A stretch of DNA of 64,000 nucleotides from Berberis thunbergii (taxonomy: Eukaryota > Streptophyta > Magnoliopsida > Ranunculales > Berberidaceae), in the NCBI GenBank assembly GCA_003290165.1, contig QNQO01000835.1, positions 62,001 through 126,000 of the forward strand, in the 5' to 3' direction. Numbering within the stretch: position 1 is the stretch's first letter; each line of letters opens with the position of its first letter. Made by a program: the position numbers and the translations under genes. Shown piece after piece: positions 1 through 13,660 of the stretch. The notes beneath the pieces were generated by a model, which ran no database searches, was not told the origin of the DNA, and saw nothing but the letters and a program-made list of their open reading frames with translations.

Positions 1-437
1 TAGCACACATGTTTGCGAATCGTGATTAGCTCTCTTGAACCAAGTTACTATCACCATTAAGATTTCTGCTGGTCGCCGTATATGTACATCAAAGATCCTA
101 TCAAAATGACTCCACACCTGCATCGCCAATGCTCCGTCTAGAAAGAGATGCTTCAAGGATTCTTGCTTTGGCAAACTACAACAACGACATCTAGAGGCCA
201 GGCTAAAACCACATCTGTATAATTTCCCATCCACTGGCACTCCTCTACGGAGTAATTTCCAAACAAATACTGATATTCTAGAAGGAAGGAGGTCTTGCCA
301 AAGCAGTTGACTTAGTGCATTGACCCTCCCATTTTTTCGTAATAGTTCATAGGCCGACTGAAGGGAAAAAAGCCCATTCATATTTGGAACCCACACACAC
401 GTGTCCTTCTCATGGGCCTCACCACCTAATCTATCTG
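1..437 (-). mobile_element. LINE-type non-LTR retrotransposon remnant (zf-RVT region)
   Basis: Read on the minus strand, this stretch gives a continuous peptide of the zinc-binding region that follows reverse transcriptase in plant LINE-like polyproteins. Visible landmarks, in order, are FSLQSAYELLR, LPSRISVFVWKLLRRGVP and a cysteine cluster CRCCSLPKQES followed by a histidine and LFLDG. The reading frame is cut at the window edge on its C-terminal side and stops at the satellite junction on the other. It is a fragment with no promoter, poly-A tail or target duplication in view. The family is clear from the zf-RVT pattern; the exact clade is not. Confidence 0.75.
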
Positions 438-466
438 CAAAAAGACCACGCGCAAAAAAAAAGAGA

Positions 467-3400
467 CTTATTTAGACCTCTAACCTATTTTATATATTTA
501 TTTTGACAATGGAGTAAATTTGATCAAACAACAACCTCTAGTTTCATTGAAATACAAAATTAAGCCAAACTTCACTTTGCCATCTAAATTCTACGTTTTT
601 TAGGGCACTATCTGAACAGAGAATGATTTGAATAAACAAATGGACTTATTTTGACCTCTAATTTTTTTTTATGCATTTATTATGACAAAATGGAGTAAAT
701 GATATCAAACAACAATCTCTAGTTTCATTTAAATAAATAAGAAATAAGCAAAGCTTCACTTTGTTATATAAATTTAATGTTTTTTAAGTAATTATGACAA
801 AAGGGGTAAATTAGATGAAACAATAATCTCTGGTTATATTTAAATGAAAAATGAAGCCAAAATTCACTTCGTTATCTAAATTAAACGCTTTTAGGGTACT
901 ATCTGAACGGATAAGGATTTGACTAAACAAATATATTTATTTTGACCACTTTCCACTTTTATGTATTTATTTTGAGAAATGGACTAAATTTGATCAAACA
1001 ACAACCTCTAGTTTCATTTAAATGAAAAATTAAGCCAGTTTTCATTTTCCTATCTAAATTCAACGTTTTTTAGAGTACTATTTGAACGGGGAAGAATTTG
1101 ACCGAACAGATGGACTTATTTTGACCTATAACCTTTTATGTATTTATTATGACAAACAAAGTAAATTAGCTCAAACAATGACCTCTAGTTTCATTAAAAT
1201 GAAAAATTAAGCCAAACTTCACTTTGGCATGTAAATTCGACATTTTCTACGGCACTATCTGAACGGAGAATGATTTGACCGAACAAATGCACTTATTTTG
1301 ACCTCTAACCTCTTTTATGCATTTATTATGACAAATGGAGTAAATTAGATCAAACAACAATCTCTAGTTTCATTTAAATAAATAAAAAATCCAAACTTCA
1401 CTTTGCTATCTACATTCAACATTTTTTAGGGCAAAATCTCAGCAGAAAAGGATTTGAGTGAACAAATGGACTTATTTTGACCATTATTCTCTTTCATGTA
1501 TTTATTTTTAGAAATGGAGTAATTTTTTATCAAACAACAACTCTAGTTTAATTCAAATGATAAATTAAGCCAAACTTCACTTTGCCATCTAAATTCGACG
1601 TTTTTATGGGTCTATCTGAACGAAGATGGATTTGACTGAACAAATTGACTTATTTTGATCTCTAATCTGTTTGATGTATTTATGGTGACAAATGAAGTAA
1701 ATTAGATAAAACAACAACCTCTAGTTTCATTCAAATAAAAAATTAAGCCAAACTTCACTTTGCCATGTAAATTCAACGTTTTTCAGGCCACAATCTTAGC
1801 GAAAATAGATTTGAGCGAACAAATGGACTTATTTTGACATCTAAACTCTTTTAAGTATTTATTATGACCAAATGAGTAAATTAGATCAAACAATTATCTC
1901 TGGTTACATTTAAACAAAAAATGAAGCCAAACTTCACTTCGTTATCTAAATTAAACGTTTTTTAGGTTACTATCTGAACAGAGAAGAATTTGACCGAACA
2001 AATGTACTTATTTTGACCACTATCCTCTTTTATGAACTTATTTTGAAAATTTTAGTAAATTTGATCAAACAACAACCTTTAATTTCATTTAAATAAAAAA
2101 TTAAGCCAAACTTCACTTTGCTAGCTAAATTCAATAGTTTTTAAGGCACTATCTGGACGGTGATGGATTTGACTGAACATATGGACTTATTTTGACCTCT
2201 AACCTGTTTTATGTATTTATGGTAACAAATGAATTAAATTAGATCAAACAACAACCTCTAATTTCATTCAAATAAAAAATTAATCCAAACTTCACTTTGC
2301 AATCTAAATTCGACGTTTTTTAGGGCACTATCTAAATGGAGAAAGATTTGACCAAACAAATGGAATTATTTTGACCTTTAACCTCTTCTATGTACTTATT
2401 ATGACAAATTGAGTAAATTATATCAAACAAAAACATCTAGTTTCAATTAAAAAAAAAAAATAAGCCAAGCTTCAATTTGCTATCAAAATTCAATGTTTTT
2501 TCAGACACAATCTCAGTGAAAAAGGATTTGAGCAAACAAATGGATTGACCCCTAATCTCTTTTAAGTATTTATTACGAAAAACGGAGTAAATTAGATCGA
2601 ACAATAATCTCTGGTTTCATTTAAATGAACAATGAAACCAAACTTCACTTAGTTATCTAAATTAAACATTTTTAGGCTACTATCTGGACGAAGCAGGATT
2701 TGACAAAATAAATGTACTTATTTTGACCACTATCCTCTTTTATGTATTTATTTTGAGAAATAGAATAAATTTGATCAAACAACAGCCTCTAGTTTATGTA
2801 AAATGAAAAATTAAGCCAAACTTCACTTTGCTATCTTATCAACGGTTTATAAGGCACTATCTGAACGGAGATGGATTTGACTGAAAAAATGGTTCTAATT
2901 TTGACCTCTAACCTATTTTATGTATTTATTGTGACAAAAATATTAAATTAGATCAAACAACAATCACTAGTTTCATTCAAATGAAAAATTAAGCCAAGCT
3001 TCACTTTACCATGTAAATTCGACGTTTTTAGGGCAATATCTAAACGAAGAAGAATTTGACCAAACAAATTGACTTCTTTTGTCCTCTAACCTCTTTTATG
3101 TATTTATTATGACAAATAGAGTAAATTAGATAAAACAACAATCTCTAGTTTCATTTTAAGGAAAAATGAAGGCATAAATCACTTGATTATCTAAATTCAA
3201 TGTTTTTTACGGCACAATCTGAGTGGAGAAGGATATGAGCGAACAAATGGACTTATTTTGACCTCTAACCTCTTTTATTTAATCATTATAACAAATGGAG
3301 TAAATTAGATAATACAATAACCTCTAGTTTTATTTAAATGAAAATTGAAGCCTAACTTTACTTTGCTATCTAAATTCAACGTTTTTAAGGGCATGACCGG

Positions 3401-6400
3401 AGAAGGATTTGTGCGAATAAATGAACTTATTTTGACCTCTAACCGGTTTTATGTAATTAATATGACAAATGGAGTAAATTAGATCCAACAACAACATCTA
3501 CTTTCATTAAAATGAAAAATGAAGTCAAACTTTACTTCGCTATCTAAATTTAACGTTTGTTAGGGCACTATCTGAACGGGGAAATATTTGACTGAACAAA
3601 TGGACTTATTTTGACCTCTAAGTTTTTTTATATTTATTATGAATTATTAAATAAATTAGATGAAAGAACAATGTTTAGTTTCATTTAAATGAAAATTTAA
3701 GCCAACCTTCATTTTTCCATCTTAATTCAACGTTTTTTACAACATAATCTAAACGGATAAGGATTTGAGCTAACAAAAGGACTTATTTTGGCAACTAACC
3801 AATTTTATGTACTTATTTTGACAAATGGATTAAATTTGATTAAACAAAAACCATTAGTTTCATTTAAATGAAAAATTAAGCCATACTTCACTCTCCCATT
3901 TAAATACGATCTTTTTTAGGGCACTATTTGAACTGAGAAGGATTTGACTGAACAAATGGACTTATTTTGACCTATAACCACTTTTATCTATTTATTATGA
4001 CAAATGGAGTAAATTAAATCAAACAATAATCCCTAGTTTCATTTAAATGAAAAATAAAGTCAAACTTCACTTTCTTACTTAAACCTTTTTTAGGGCACGT
4101 TTTGAACGGAGAAGGATTTGAGCAAACAAAATGACTTATTTTGACCTCTAACCTTTTTTATGGATTTATTTGGAAAAATGGAGTAAATTTGATCAAACAA
4201 CATCCTCTAGTTTCATTTAAATTAAAATTTAAAACAAACATCACTTTGGTATCAAATTCAACGTTTTTAGTGCACTATCTGAACGGAGAAGGATTTGAGC
4301 GAACAAAATGACTTATTTCGACCTCTTACCTATTTAATGTTTTTATTTTCATAAATGGAGTAAATTTTATCAAAAAAAAACCTCTAGTTTCATTCTAATG
4401 AAAAATTAATCCGAACTTTACTTTGCCATATAAATTCGACTTTTTTTGGGCACTATCTGAACGGAGAAGGATTTAACCGAACAAATGGACTTATTTTGAC
4501 CTCTAAACTATTTTATCTATTTATTATGACAAATGGAGTAAATTAGATCAAACAAAAATCTCTAGTTTCATTTAAATAAATAAAAAAGGCAACTTCACTT
4601 TGTTATCTAAATTCAACATTTTTTAGGGCACAATCTCAACGAAAAAGGATTTGATCAAACAAGTGGATTTAATTTGACCTCTAACCTCTTTTAAGTATAT
4701 ATTATGACAAAAGGACTAAAACAGATCAAACAATAATCTCTAGTTTCATTTAGATGAAAAATGAAGCCAAACTTAACTTCGCTATCTAAATTAAACGTTT
4801 TTAGCGTACTATCTAAACAGAGAAGGGTTTGACTGAACAAATGTACTTATTTTGACCACTATCCTCTTTTATGTTTTTATTTTGAGAAATGAATTAAATT
4901 TTATCAAACAACATCCTCTAGTTTCATTTAAATGAAAAATTAAGCCAAACTTCATTTTGCTATCTAAATTCGACTTTTTTTAAAGCACTATCTGAACGGA
5001 GTAGGATTTGACCGAACAAATAAACTTATTTTGACCTATAACCTATTTTATGTATTTATTATGACAAATGGATTAAATTAGATCAAACAACAATCTTTAG
5101 TTCATTTAAATGAAAACTTTAGCCAAACTTCACTTTGTTATGTAAGTTCAACCTTTTGTAGGGCATATTCTGAACGAAGAACGATTAGAGCGAACAAATA
5201 GAATTATTTTGACCTCTAACTTTTTTTATACATTTATTTTGATAAATGGAGTAAATTTGATCAAACAAAAGCCTCTAGTTTCATTTAAATGAAAAATTAA
5301 GCCAAACTTCACTTTGTTATCAAATTTAATGTTTTTAGGACATTATTTCAACGGAAAAGGATTTGAGCGAACAAATGGACTTATTTTGGCCTCTAACCTC
5401 TTATAAGTATTTATTATGATAAAAGGAGTAAATTAGATCAAACAATAATCTCTGATTTCATTTAAATGAAAAAATGAAGCCAAACTTCACTTTGTTATCT
5501 AAATTAAACGTTTTTTTGGTACTATGAGAACGGAGAAGGATTTGACTGAAAAAATAGACTTATTTTGACCTCTAACCCGTTTTATGTATTTATTGTGACA
5601 AACGGAGTAAATTAGATCAAACAACAACCTCTAGTTTCATTCAAATGAAAAATTAAGCCAAACTTCACTTTGCCATGTAAATTCGACCTTTTTAGGGCAC
5701 TATCTAAACGGAGAAGGATTTGACCGAACAAATGGACTTATTTTGACCTCTAACCTATTTTATTTTTTATTATGAAAAATAGAGTAAATTAGATAAAAAC
5801 AACAATCTCTTGTTTCTTTAAATGAAAAATGAAGCCAAACATCACTTTGCAATCTAAATTCAACATTTTTTAGGGCACGGTCAAATAGGATAAGGATATG
5901 AGCTAACAAATGGACTTATTTTGACCTCAAAACTCTTTTATTTATTTATTATAACAAATGGAGTAAATTAGATGTAACAACAAACTCAAGTTTAATTTAA
6001 ATGAAAAATGAAGCCAAACTTCACTTTGCAATCTAAATTCAACGTTTTTAACGGCACAATCAGAACGGAGAAGGCTTTGTACGAACAAAAGGGGAACTCT
6101 AACCTATTTAATGTATTTATTATGAAAAATGGATTAAATTATATCAAACAACAACCTCTAGTTTAATTAAAATGAAAAATGAAGTCAAATTTCACTTTGC
6201 TATCTAATTGAACGTTTTTTAAGGCACTATCTGAATATAGATGGATTTGACTTAACAAATGGACTTATTTTGACCTCTAACATGTTTTGTCAAACTTCAC
6301 TTTGCCATATAAATTCAACATTTTTAGGGCATTATCTGAACAAAGAAAGATTTGACCGAACAAATGGAATTATTTTGACCTCTAACCTCTTTTATGTATT

Positions 6401-9400
6401 TATTATGACAAATAGAGTAAATCAGATCAAACAACAATCTCTAGTTTCATTTAAATGAAAACTGAAGCCAAACATTAATTTGCTATCTAAATTCAACGTT
6501 TTTTAAGGCACAATCTGAGCGGAGAAAGATACAAGCGAACAAATAGACTTATCTAGACCTTTAACCTCTTTTATTTACTCATTATAACAAATGGAGTAAA
6601 TTAAATCAGACAACAACCTCTAGTTTCATTTAAATGAAAAATGAAGCCAAGCTTCACTTTGCTATCTAAATTCAACGTTTTTAAGGGCACAATCAAAACG
6701 GATAAGGATTTTAGCGAACAAATAGGCGTATTTTGACCTCTAACCTCATTTACATATTTATTATGACAAACAGAGTAAGTTAGATCAAACAACAATCTCT
6801 AGTTTCATTTAAATGAAAAATTAAGCCAAACTTCACATTGCTATCCAAATTCAATGATTTTTAGGGCACTATCTGAACGAGGAAGGATTTGACCGAACAA
6901 ATGGACTTATTTTTATATCTAAACTCTTTTATGCATTTATTATTTAAACAGGCATAAATTAAATCAAAAGAACAACCTCCAGTTTTATTTAAAAAATAAT
7001 TAAGCCAAACTTCACGTTGCTATCTAACATCATCGTTTTTAGGGCACAATCTAAACGAGGTAGGATTTGGATGAAAACAATGAGCTTATTTTGATATAAA
7101 ACCTCTTTGATGTATTTATTATGACAAATGGAATAAATTAGATCAAACAAAAACCTCTTGTTTCAATTAAATGAAAAATTAAGCCAAACTTCACTTTGTT
7201 ATCTAAACTCGACGTTTTTAGGGCATTATCTGAACGAAGAAGGATATGACCGAACAATGGACTTATTTTGACCTCTAACATCTTTTATGTATTTATTACG
7301 ACAAATAGAGTAAATTATATCAAACAACAAGCTCTAGTTTCATTTAAATGAAAAATTAAGCCAAACTTCACTTTGCCATCCAAATTCAACGTTTTTAGGA
7401 CACAATCTTATAATGATTTGTGCGAGCAAATGGACTTATTTTGACCTCTAACCTTTTTGATGCATTTATCATGACAAATGGAGTAAATTAGATCAAACAA
7501 CAAACTCCAGCTTCATTTAAAAGAAAAAATGAAGCCAAACTTCACATCGCTATCTAAATTCAACGTTTTTTAGTGCAGTATCTGAACGGAGAAGGATTTG
7601 ACCGAACAAATGGACTTATTTTGACCTCTAACCTCTTTTATGTATTTATTATGACAAATAGAGTAAATTAGATCAAACAAAAAACTTTGGTTCAATTTAA
7701 ATGAAAAAATAAGCCAAACTTCACTTTGCTATCTAAATTCATCATTTTTTAGGCACTATTTGAACGGAGTAGGATTTGAATGAAAAAATGAACTTATTTT
7801 TATCTTTGACCTCTTTGATGTATTTTTTATGAAAAATGCATTTAATTATATAAACAAAATGACATCTAGTTTCATTTAAATGAAAATTTAAGCCAAACTT
7901 CACTTTGCTATCTAAAGTCTCCCTTATTTTGGGCATTATTTGAACGTATAAGGATTTGACCAAACAGATAGACATATTTTGACCTCTAACCTATTTTATG
8001 TATTTATTATGACAAATGGAGTTAATTAGATGAAACAACAATCTCTAGTTTCATTTAAAGGAAAATTTAAGCCAAACTTCATTTTATTATTTAAGTTAAA
8101 CATATTTTAGGGCACAATCTCAACGAAAAAGTATTTGAGAAAACAAATGAACTTATTTTGACCTCTATCCATTTTTTAAGTATTTATTATGAAAAATGGA
8201 GTAAATCAGATAAAAAAAAATAACCTCTAGTTTCATTTAAATGAAAAATGAAGCCAAACTTCACTACGCTATCTAAATTAAATGTTTTTTAGGGCACTAT
8301 CTGAACGGAGAATGATTTGACTAAATATATTGACTTATTTTGACCTCTATCCTCTTTTATGTCTTTTTTTTTAGAAATGGAGTAAATTTGATCAAACAAA
8401 AACCTCTAGTTACATTTAAATGAAAAATTAAGCCAACCTTCACTTTGCTATCATATTCAACGTTTTTAAGGGCACAATCAGAACGGAAAAGAATTTGAGC
8501 CAACAAATGGACTTATTTTGACCTTTAACCTCTTTTATGAATTTATTATGACAAATAGAGTAAATTAGATCAAACAACAATCTCTAGTTTCACTCTAAAT
8601 AAAAAATTAAGCCAAACTTCACTTTGTTATCTAAATTCATCGTTTTTTAGGGCACAATCTGAATGAAAAAATTATTTTAGTAAACAAAAGTACTTATTTT
8701 GACCTATAAACTCTTTTATGTATTTATTTATACAAATGGAATAAATTTGATCAAACAACAACCTCTAGTTTCCTTTAAACGGAAAATTAAGCTAAACTTC
8801 ACTTTGATATCAAATTCAACTTTTTTTACGACATTATCTGAATGAAGAAGGGTTTGAGGTAACGAATGGACTTATTTTGGCCTCTAACATCTTGTACATA
8901 TTTATTATGACAAATGGAGTAAATTAGATCAATGAATAATCTCTAGTTTCATTTAAATTAAAAATTAAGCCAAACTTCACACTGTCATCCTAATTCAATG
9001 ATTTTTACGGCACAATCTGAACTAAGAATGATTTGATAGAACAAATAGACTTCTTTTGACCTCTAACCACTTTTATGTATTTATTATGAAAACAGGCGTA
9101 AATTAAATCAAACAACAACCTCTAGTTTCATTTAAATGAAAAATTAAGCCAAACTTCACGTTGCTATCTAACATCATCGTTTTTTTGGCACACTCTGAAA
9201 GAAGTAGGATTTGGATGAAAAGATGGGCTTATTGTTATCTCTAGCATCTTTGATGTATTTATGATAACAAATGGAGTAAATTAGATCAAACAACAACCTC
9301 TAGTTTCATTTAAACAAAAAATTAAGCAAAACTTCACTTTGTTATCTAAATTCAACCTTTTTTTGGGCACTATCTGAATGGAGAAGCACTTGACAAAACA

Positions 9401-10558
9401 ATTTGACTTATTTGACCTCTAACCTTTTTTATTATAACAAATAGAGTAAATTATATCAAACAACAATCTCTAGTTTCATTTAAATGAAAAATTAAGAAAA
9501 ACTTTACTTTGTCATCTAAATTCAACGTTTTTACAATCTGAGCGGAGAAGGACTTGTGCGAATAAATGGACTTATTTTGACCTCTAACCTCTTTGATGTA
9601 TTTATCATGACAAATGGAGTAAATTAGATCAAACAACAACCCATAGCTTCATTTAAATGAAAAATGAAGCCAAACTTCACATCGCTATCTAAATTTAACA
9701 TTTTTAAAGGCACCATCTGAACAGAGAAGGACTTGACCGAACAAATGGACTTATTTTGACCTCTAACCTTTTTATGTATTTATTATGACAAATATAGTAA
9801 ATTAGATCAAACAACAAACTCTGGTTCCATTTAAATGATAAATTAAGTCACACTTCACTTTGTTATTTAAATTCAACATTTTTTAGATACTATCTGAATG
9901 GGGACGTATTTGAATGAAAAAATGAACTTATTTTGATCTCTGACCTCTTTGATGTATTTATTGTGACATCAAAATAAATTAGATCAAACAACACTATCTA
10001 GTTTCATTTACATGAAAAATTAAGCCAAACTACAGTTTGTTATCTAAATTCAACTTTTTTTACAGCATAATTTGAACGGAGAAGTATTTGAGCGAACAAA
10101 AGGACTTATTTTGTCCTCTAACCTATTTAATGTATTTAATTTTACAAATGGAGTAATTTGATCATACGACAACTTCTAGTTTCATTCAAATGATAAATTA
10201 AGCCAAACTTCACTTTGCCATCTAAATTCGACGTTTTTTAGGGCATTATCTGAACGAAGAAGGATTTGACTAGACTTATTTTGACCTCTAACCTTCTTTA
10301 TGTGACAAATGAAGTAAATTAGATCAAACAACAATCTCTAGTTTCATTTAAATGAAAAATTATGTCAAACTTCACTTTGTTATCTAAATTCAACGTTTTT
10401 TAGGGCACAATCTGAACGGGGAATGATTTGAGTACACAAATGGATTTATTTTGACTTCTAACATCTTTTATATATTTATTATGACAAATGGAATAAATTA
10501 AATCAAACAACAACTCTAGTTTCATTTAAATGAAAAATGAAGCCAAATTTCACTTTGC
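467..10558. repeat. ~178-bp AT-rich tandem satellite array, ~10 kb
   Basis: A head-to-tail array of diverged monomers, roughly 55-57 copies. A landmark such as the sequence following 'gacaaatggagtaaat' recurs near 506, 684, 973, 1150, 1329 and onward at about 177-180 bp. One unit near 684-796 is shortened to about 112 bp. Each monomer carries the same blocks: TTATTTTGACCTCTAAC, TATGTATTTATTATGACAAA, GGAGTAAATTAGATCAAACA, CTCTAGTTTCATTTAAATG, AAGCCAAACTTCACTTTG and TTTTTAGGGCAC. Two variants of one block alternate irregularly (ATTATGACAAAT..TTAGATC versus ATTTTGAGAAAT..TTTGATC). All short ORFs here are chance frames of the repeat. The monomer length lies in the range of plant centromeric or heterochromatic satellites, but no centromere function can be read from the sequence. 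Confidence 0.93.
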
Positions 10559-10890
10559 TAAGGCACAAATTAGCCATTACATCAACCACAATATCTAAAT
10601 TGTCTATTTTATGAAAAACTAGCCCTTAAAAGTCATTTTTGGTTCTTTTTATTTCGTCTAACCCCTATTTTGAGTGTTGACCGTTAAGTCAACAACTTTG
10701 ACTACCAGAAAACATTTCAATTTTTTAAATGTCTGAAATACCCTCACGTGCCTCACGCGTATTTACACATGCAAAAAGGTGGTGGATCACGTCATACACA
10801 TGTATAGATCAACGACTATGATTGACCAATTATAACTCACAAAATTCCTAAAATCCATAATTGCCCCCACCCTTATTATTTTTTCCCTCT
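10559..10890. other. Unassigned AT-rich flank, possible left terminal repeat of a decayed DNA transposon
   Basis: The satellite stops abruptly at 'actttgcta' and is followed by sequence containing TTTTATTTCGTCTAACCCC, TGTTGACCGTTAAGTCAAC and TTTGACTACCAGAAAAC. A loosely matching inverted version lies at 14850-14985 (for example GTGTTGACCATTCAG and TTTGACTATCGAAAAC on the minus strand). This could be the left end of an old element that landed in the satellite. No gene is visible. Confidence 0.35.
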
Positions 10891-10898
10891 CTTTCAAC

Positions 10899-11934
10899 TA
10901 GGGGTGGGCACGGGACGGGATGAGACGAGATATACCCATCCCTATCCCATCCCGCTCATACGGGATCGGGACATGATGGGATGGGAAAAACTCCATCCCG
11001 ACCTCGTCCCATCTCAAACGGGTTCGGGACGGGACAGGATCAGCATGCTGCCTGTGACTGCTGTGAAAATTATCATCATATAAGAGCGTGAAAAATAATT
11101 TTCTTATAATTAGATATAGATCGTGAAAAATAATTTTCTTAAACCTACAAGCAAATTGCAGGAATCTGGAAATAGTTATGGATAACACCTAAGCAGTGAA
11201 ATACCCACCAATATAGAGGCGACCCCATGGAAAACCCAATTAAGGTCTCGTAAATCAGACCAGCTCTTGAATATACGTTCTCTGACACTACAAGATAACT
11301 CCTATTGTCCGAGGGTGAGTAGCATATTACCTAGCAGGCTTTAGTCTTAAACCAAATTATTAATGGATAAAAAAGACATGTCTGAATATGTCTCTCAATA
11401 TGCTTATAACATTGTATACGTAACGAGCACGTGATTGATTGCAAACCTCCCTCAAATGCTAATCTAGTCAGGATGTTTTGGAGAGTTCAATTTGCTTTTG
11501 TTTTCATCTGTTTTCTCCTTGAAACTTTAGATAAATCCAGAAATGATAGCCTCAAGAGACACTCATATATAGTCTAAATCGATATTACATAATATATAAA
11601 ACTCAAAATAAAATAAATGAAATTCAAATGCAATCTTGAGCATCAAACGATGAAGATCCCAGAAAGGATTCAAATGCAAACACTATGAGTTTCTGTCAGT
11701 CATCTTTAAGTTTATATGAATAAAAATAAATAAATAAATAAAATATTAATAATAATTATTAAAAAATTAGCTTGGGACGGGACGAGATTGGCGTGATTGA
11801 AAATCTTCATCCCATCCCAGCCCATCCCATTCTAGATCGAGAAGAGACGGGATCGGGATGACATTATTCAATCACATTAAAACCCAAAAAAATCGAGACG
11901 AAATCGAGATCGCGGGATGAGATGCCCACCCCTA
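10899..11934. mobile_element. Non-autonomous hAT-type element, 1036 bp
   Basis: The ends are inverted copies of TAGGGGTGGGCA. The flanking 8-bp target duplications are CTTTCAAC (10891-10898) and CTTCCAAC (11935-11942), seven of eight identical, as expected for hAT. Subterminal regions at both ends are packed with GGGACGGGAT/ATCCCATCCC motifs. The centre is AT-rich and codes for nothing recognisable. A shorter relative lies at 36601-37190. Confidence 0.85.
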
Positions 11935-11942
11935 CTTCCAAC

Positions 11943-12808
11943 TATTCTTTTCCCTTCCAAAAAATTCCACCGCCCTTCCTGATCGATCTCACCGCCACCA
12001 TAATCAAGTTCTCTGCCACCATTCCACCACCCCTTTTTCTCTAATCAACCCCACACTCCCTTCTAGAGAACTCTACCGCCCCTCCCGCAACTCTTCTTCT
12101 CCCTTCTTGAGAACTCTACTTCCCCTCCTAATCGACCAGTCACCACCAACAATCAACCTCACCATCACTATAATCAAGCTCGTCGCACCACTCCACCGCC
12201 CCTCCTGCAACTCTTCTTCGCCCTTCTTGAATTCACAACCCCTACCACCAACAAATTGCTACCAGACTACCCCAACCACCTCCAAAGCCACATCGTCCCC
12301 ACCCCTCATTCTCGAGTTGATCGGTAAAGAAGAAGATGAGGGAAAAAAGATAAAAACTCCCAGGGTTTGATTATTGATGAAAAAAAAAAGGAAATAAGCA
12401 AAGTGGACCTAGCAACATAAAGTCCATAGGTTACAAGTTGTTCCTTGGTTGCCTGATCCTCAACATAGATATCCTCAACACCTCTAGCGACGCTAATAGA
12501 AACCCCATTCGTTCTGATCTCCTTGTTAGAGGAAACACAAGTTTTAGTCTCCATGTCGATGCTAGTGAGCTCCTTTATAATTATAGTTCCAATTCCAACT
12601 CCTCCTCCACGACCGTTACTATTATTGTTGCTGCGTTTGGCAAACACCACAACTAATGAACAAGTTCCATTATGGTGGTGACGAAGGCGGAAAACAGAGG
12701 GGGTGATGGGGGCATAGCAATATCAGATTTCTTGAAAACCCCCATTCTCGATTTGATTCTCTGCAACTTCTCCAGTGATAATTAAAATCTCTTGGAAAAG
12801 TAGGATTC
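11943..12808. other. No recognisable gene; CT/CCACC-rich repeats
   Basis: Pyrimidine-rich sequence with an imperfect local duplication ('gccaccataatcaag..ccgcccctcctgcaactcttcttc' near 11995-12095 and again near 12165-12230). ORFs on both strands are low-complexity and mutually overlapping, so I do not call a gene. Confidence 0.5.
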
Positions 12809-13180
12809 TGTTAGAGAATAGAAGTCAATATTTCCTATTGTTAGGAAAATATCTTCCAGTATTAGGAAATACATTCTATTGTTAGGAAAATATATTTTAG
12901 CATATTGTGTTGCAAGTTTTATGGGGTTAGAAGTTTTATGGGGTTAGGAAACTTTTCGATGGCTAGTGATTTGTTTCCTTGGTTTGGGAGGTTTCCTAAT
13001 GTATGGTTGTTTCCTATTGTATTTTAACTACAGTATTTATATTGCTGATGAATAAAAGAAAGAAGACAATTTGGCCTTTAAACTTTACATGGTATCAGAG
13101 CTACTTTCTTTGGTGACCTAAGACTCTGGGGATTCAAGCTCTTCCCCGCCTCTGACGACTATGCAAGAGGCGGGGGAGGG

Positions 13181-13660
13181 ATGACAACAGGAGAAACACC
13201 CTCGACAGCAACTTCATGCATATCAGCAACACGCTGCCAACCTGCAATTCAATCAAGGAAGGGGGGCCAACAATACCAAAACCTGTCTTGTCTCGAATTG
13301 AGCTATACCACTCAAATTGAGCAATACCAAAATCTATGTTGTCTCGAATTGAGCTATACCACTCAAATTGAGCAATACCAAAATCTATGTTGTCTCGAAT
13401 TGAGCAATACCACTCGAATTGAGCAATACCAAAATCTATGTTGTCTCGACTTGAGCAATACCACTCGAATTGAACAATACCAAAATCCGTGTTGTCTCGA
13501 CTTGAGCAATACCACTCGACTTGAGCAATACCAGGACTCGTCCAGACTTGACGATAATGATTTCATCACCAAATTGGTCTTCAAAGTTTCCTCCAAGCTG
13601 CACATTTCGTCTGCATCTACATGTCCAACTTGCGGGGGGGGGGGGGGTGTTAGAGAATAG
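13181..13660 (+). CDS. Hypothetical 159-aa repeat ORF inside the mini LTR element
   Basis: This open frame fills most of the interior of the element and runs slightly into the polypurine tract and 3' LTR. Its core is a 51-bp unit repeated about five times, giving a 17-residue peptide repeat of the form QYQNLCCLELSYTTQIE. The segment after the repeats contains CPTCGGGGG, partly encoded by the G run. I recognise no family. The frame may be kept open only because a 51-bp unit is a multiple of three. Expression as a protein is unproven. Confidence 0.3.
   Translation: MTTGETPSTATSCISATRCQPAIQSRKGGQQYQNLSCLELSYTTQIEQYQNLCCLELSYTTQIEQYQNLCCLELSNTTRIEQYQNLCCLDLSNTTRIEQYQNPCCLDLSNTTRLEQYQDSSRLDDNDFITKLVFKVSSKLHISSASTCPTCGGGGGVRE
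13269..13541 (+). repeat. 51-bp tandem repeat, ~5 copies
   Basis: The unit begins CAATACCAAAATCTATGTTG and includes TCTCGAATTGAGC and ACCACTCAAATTGAG. Copies vary mainly by AATT/ACTT exchanges at the TCGA sites. It lies wholly inside the mini LTR element. Confidence 0.9.

Noticed and set aside
6270..9639. Several 62-96 codon ORFs within the satellite
   Set aside because: They repeat with the monomer period, encode the same low-complexity AT-derived peptides and are broken in neighbouring units, so they are chance frames.
10898..11188. 96-codon ORF rich in Arg/Pro/His
   Set aside because: It lies in the subterminal GGGACGGGAT repeats of the hAT element; composition explains it.
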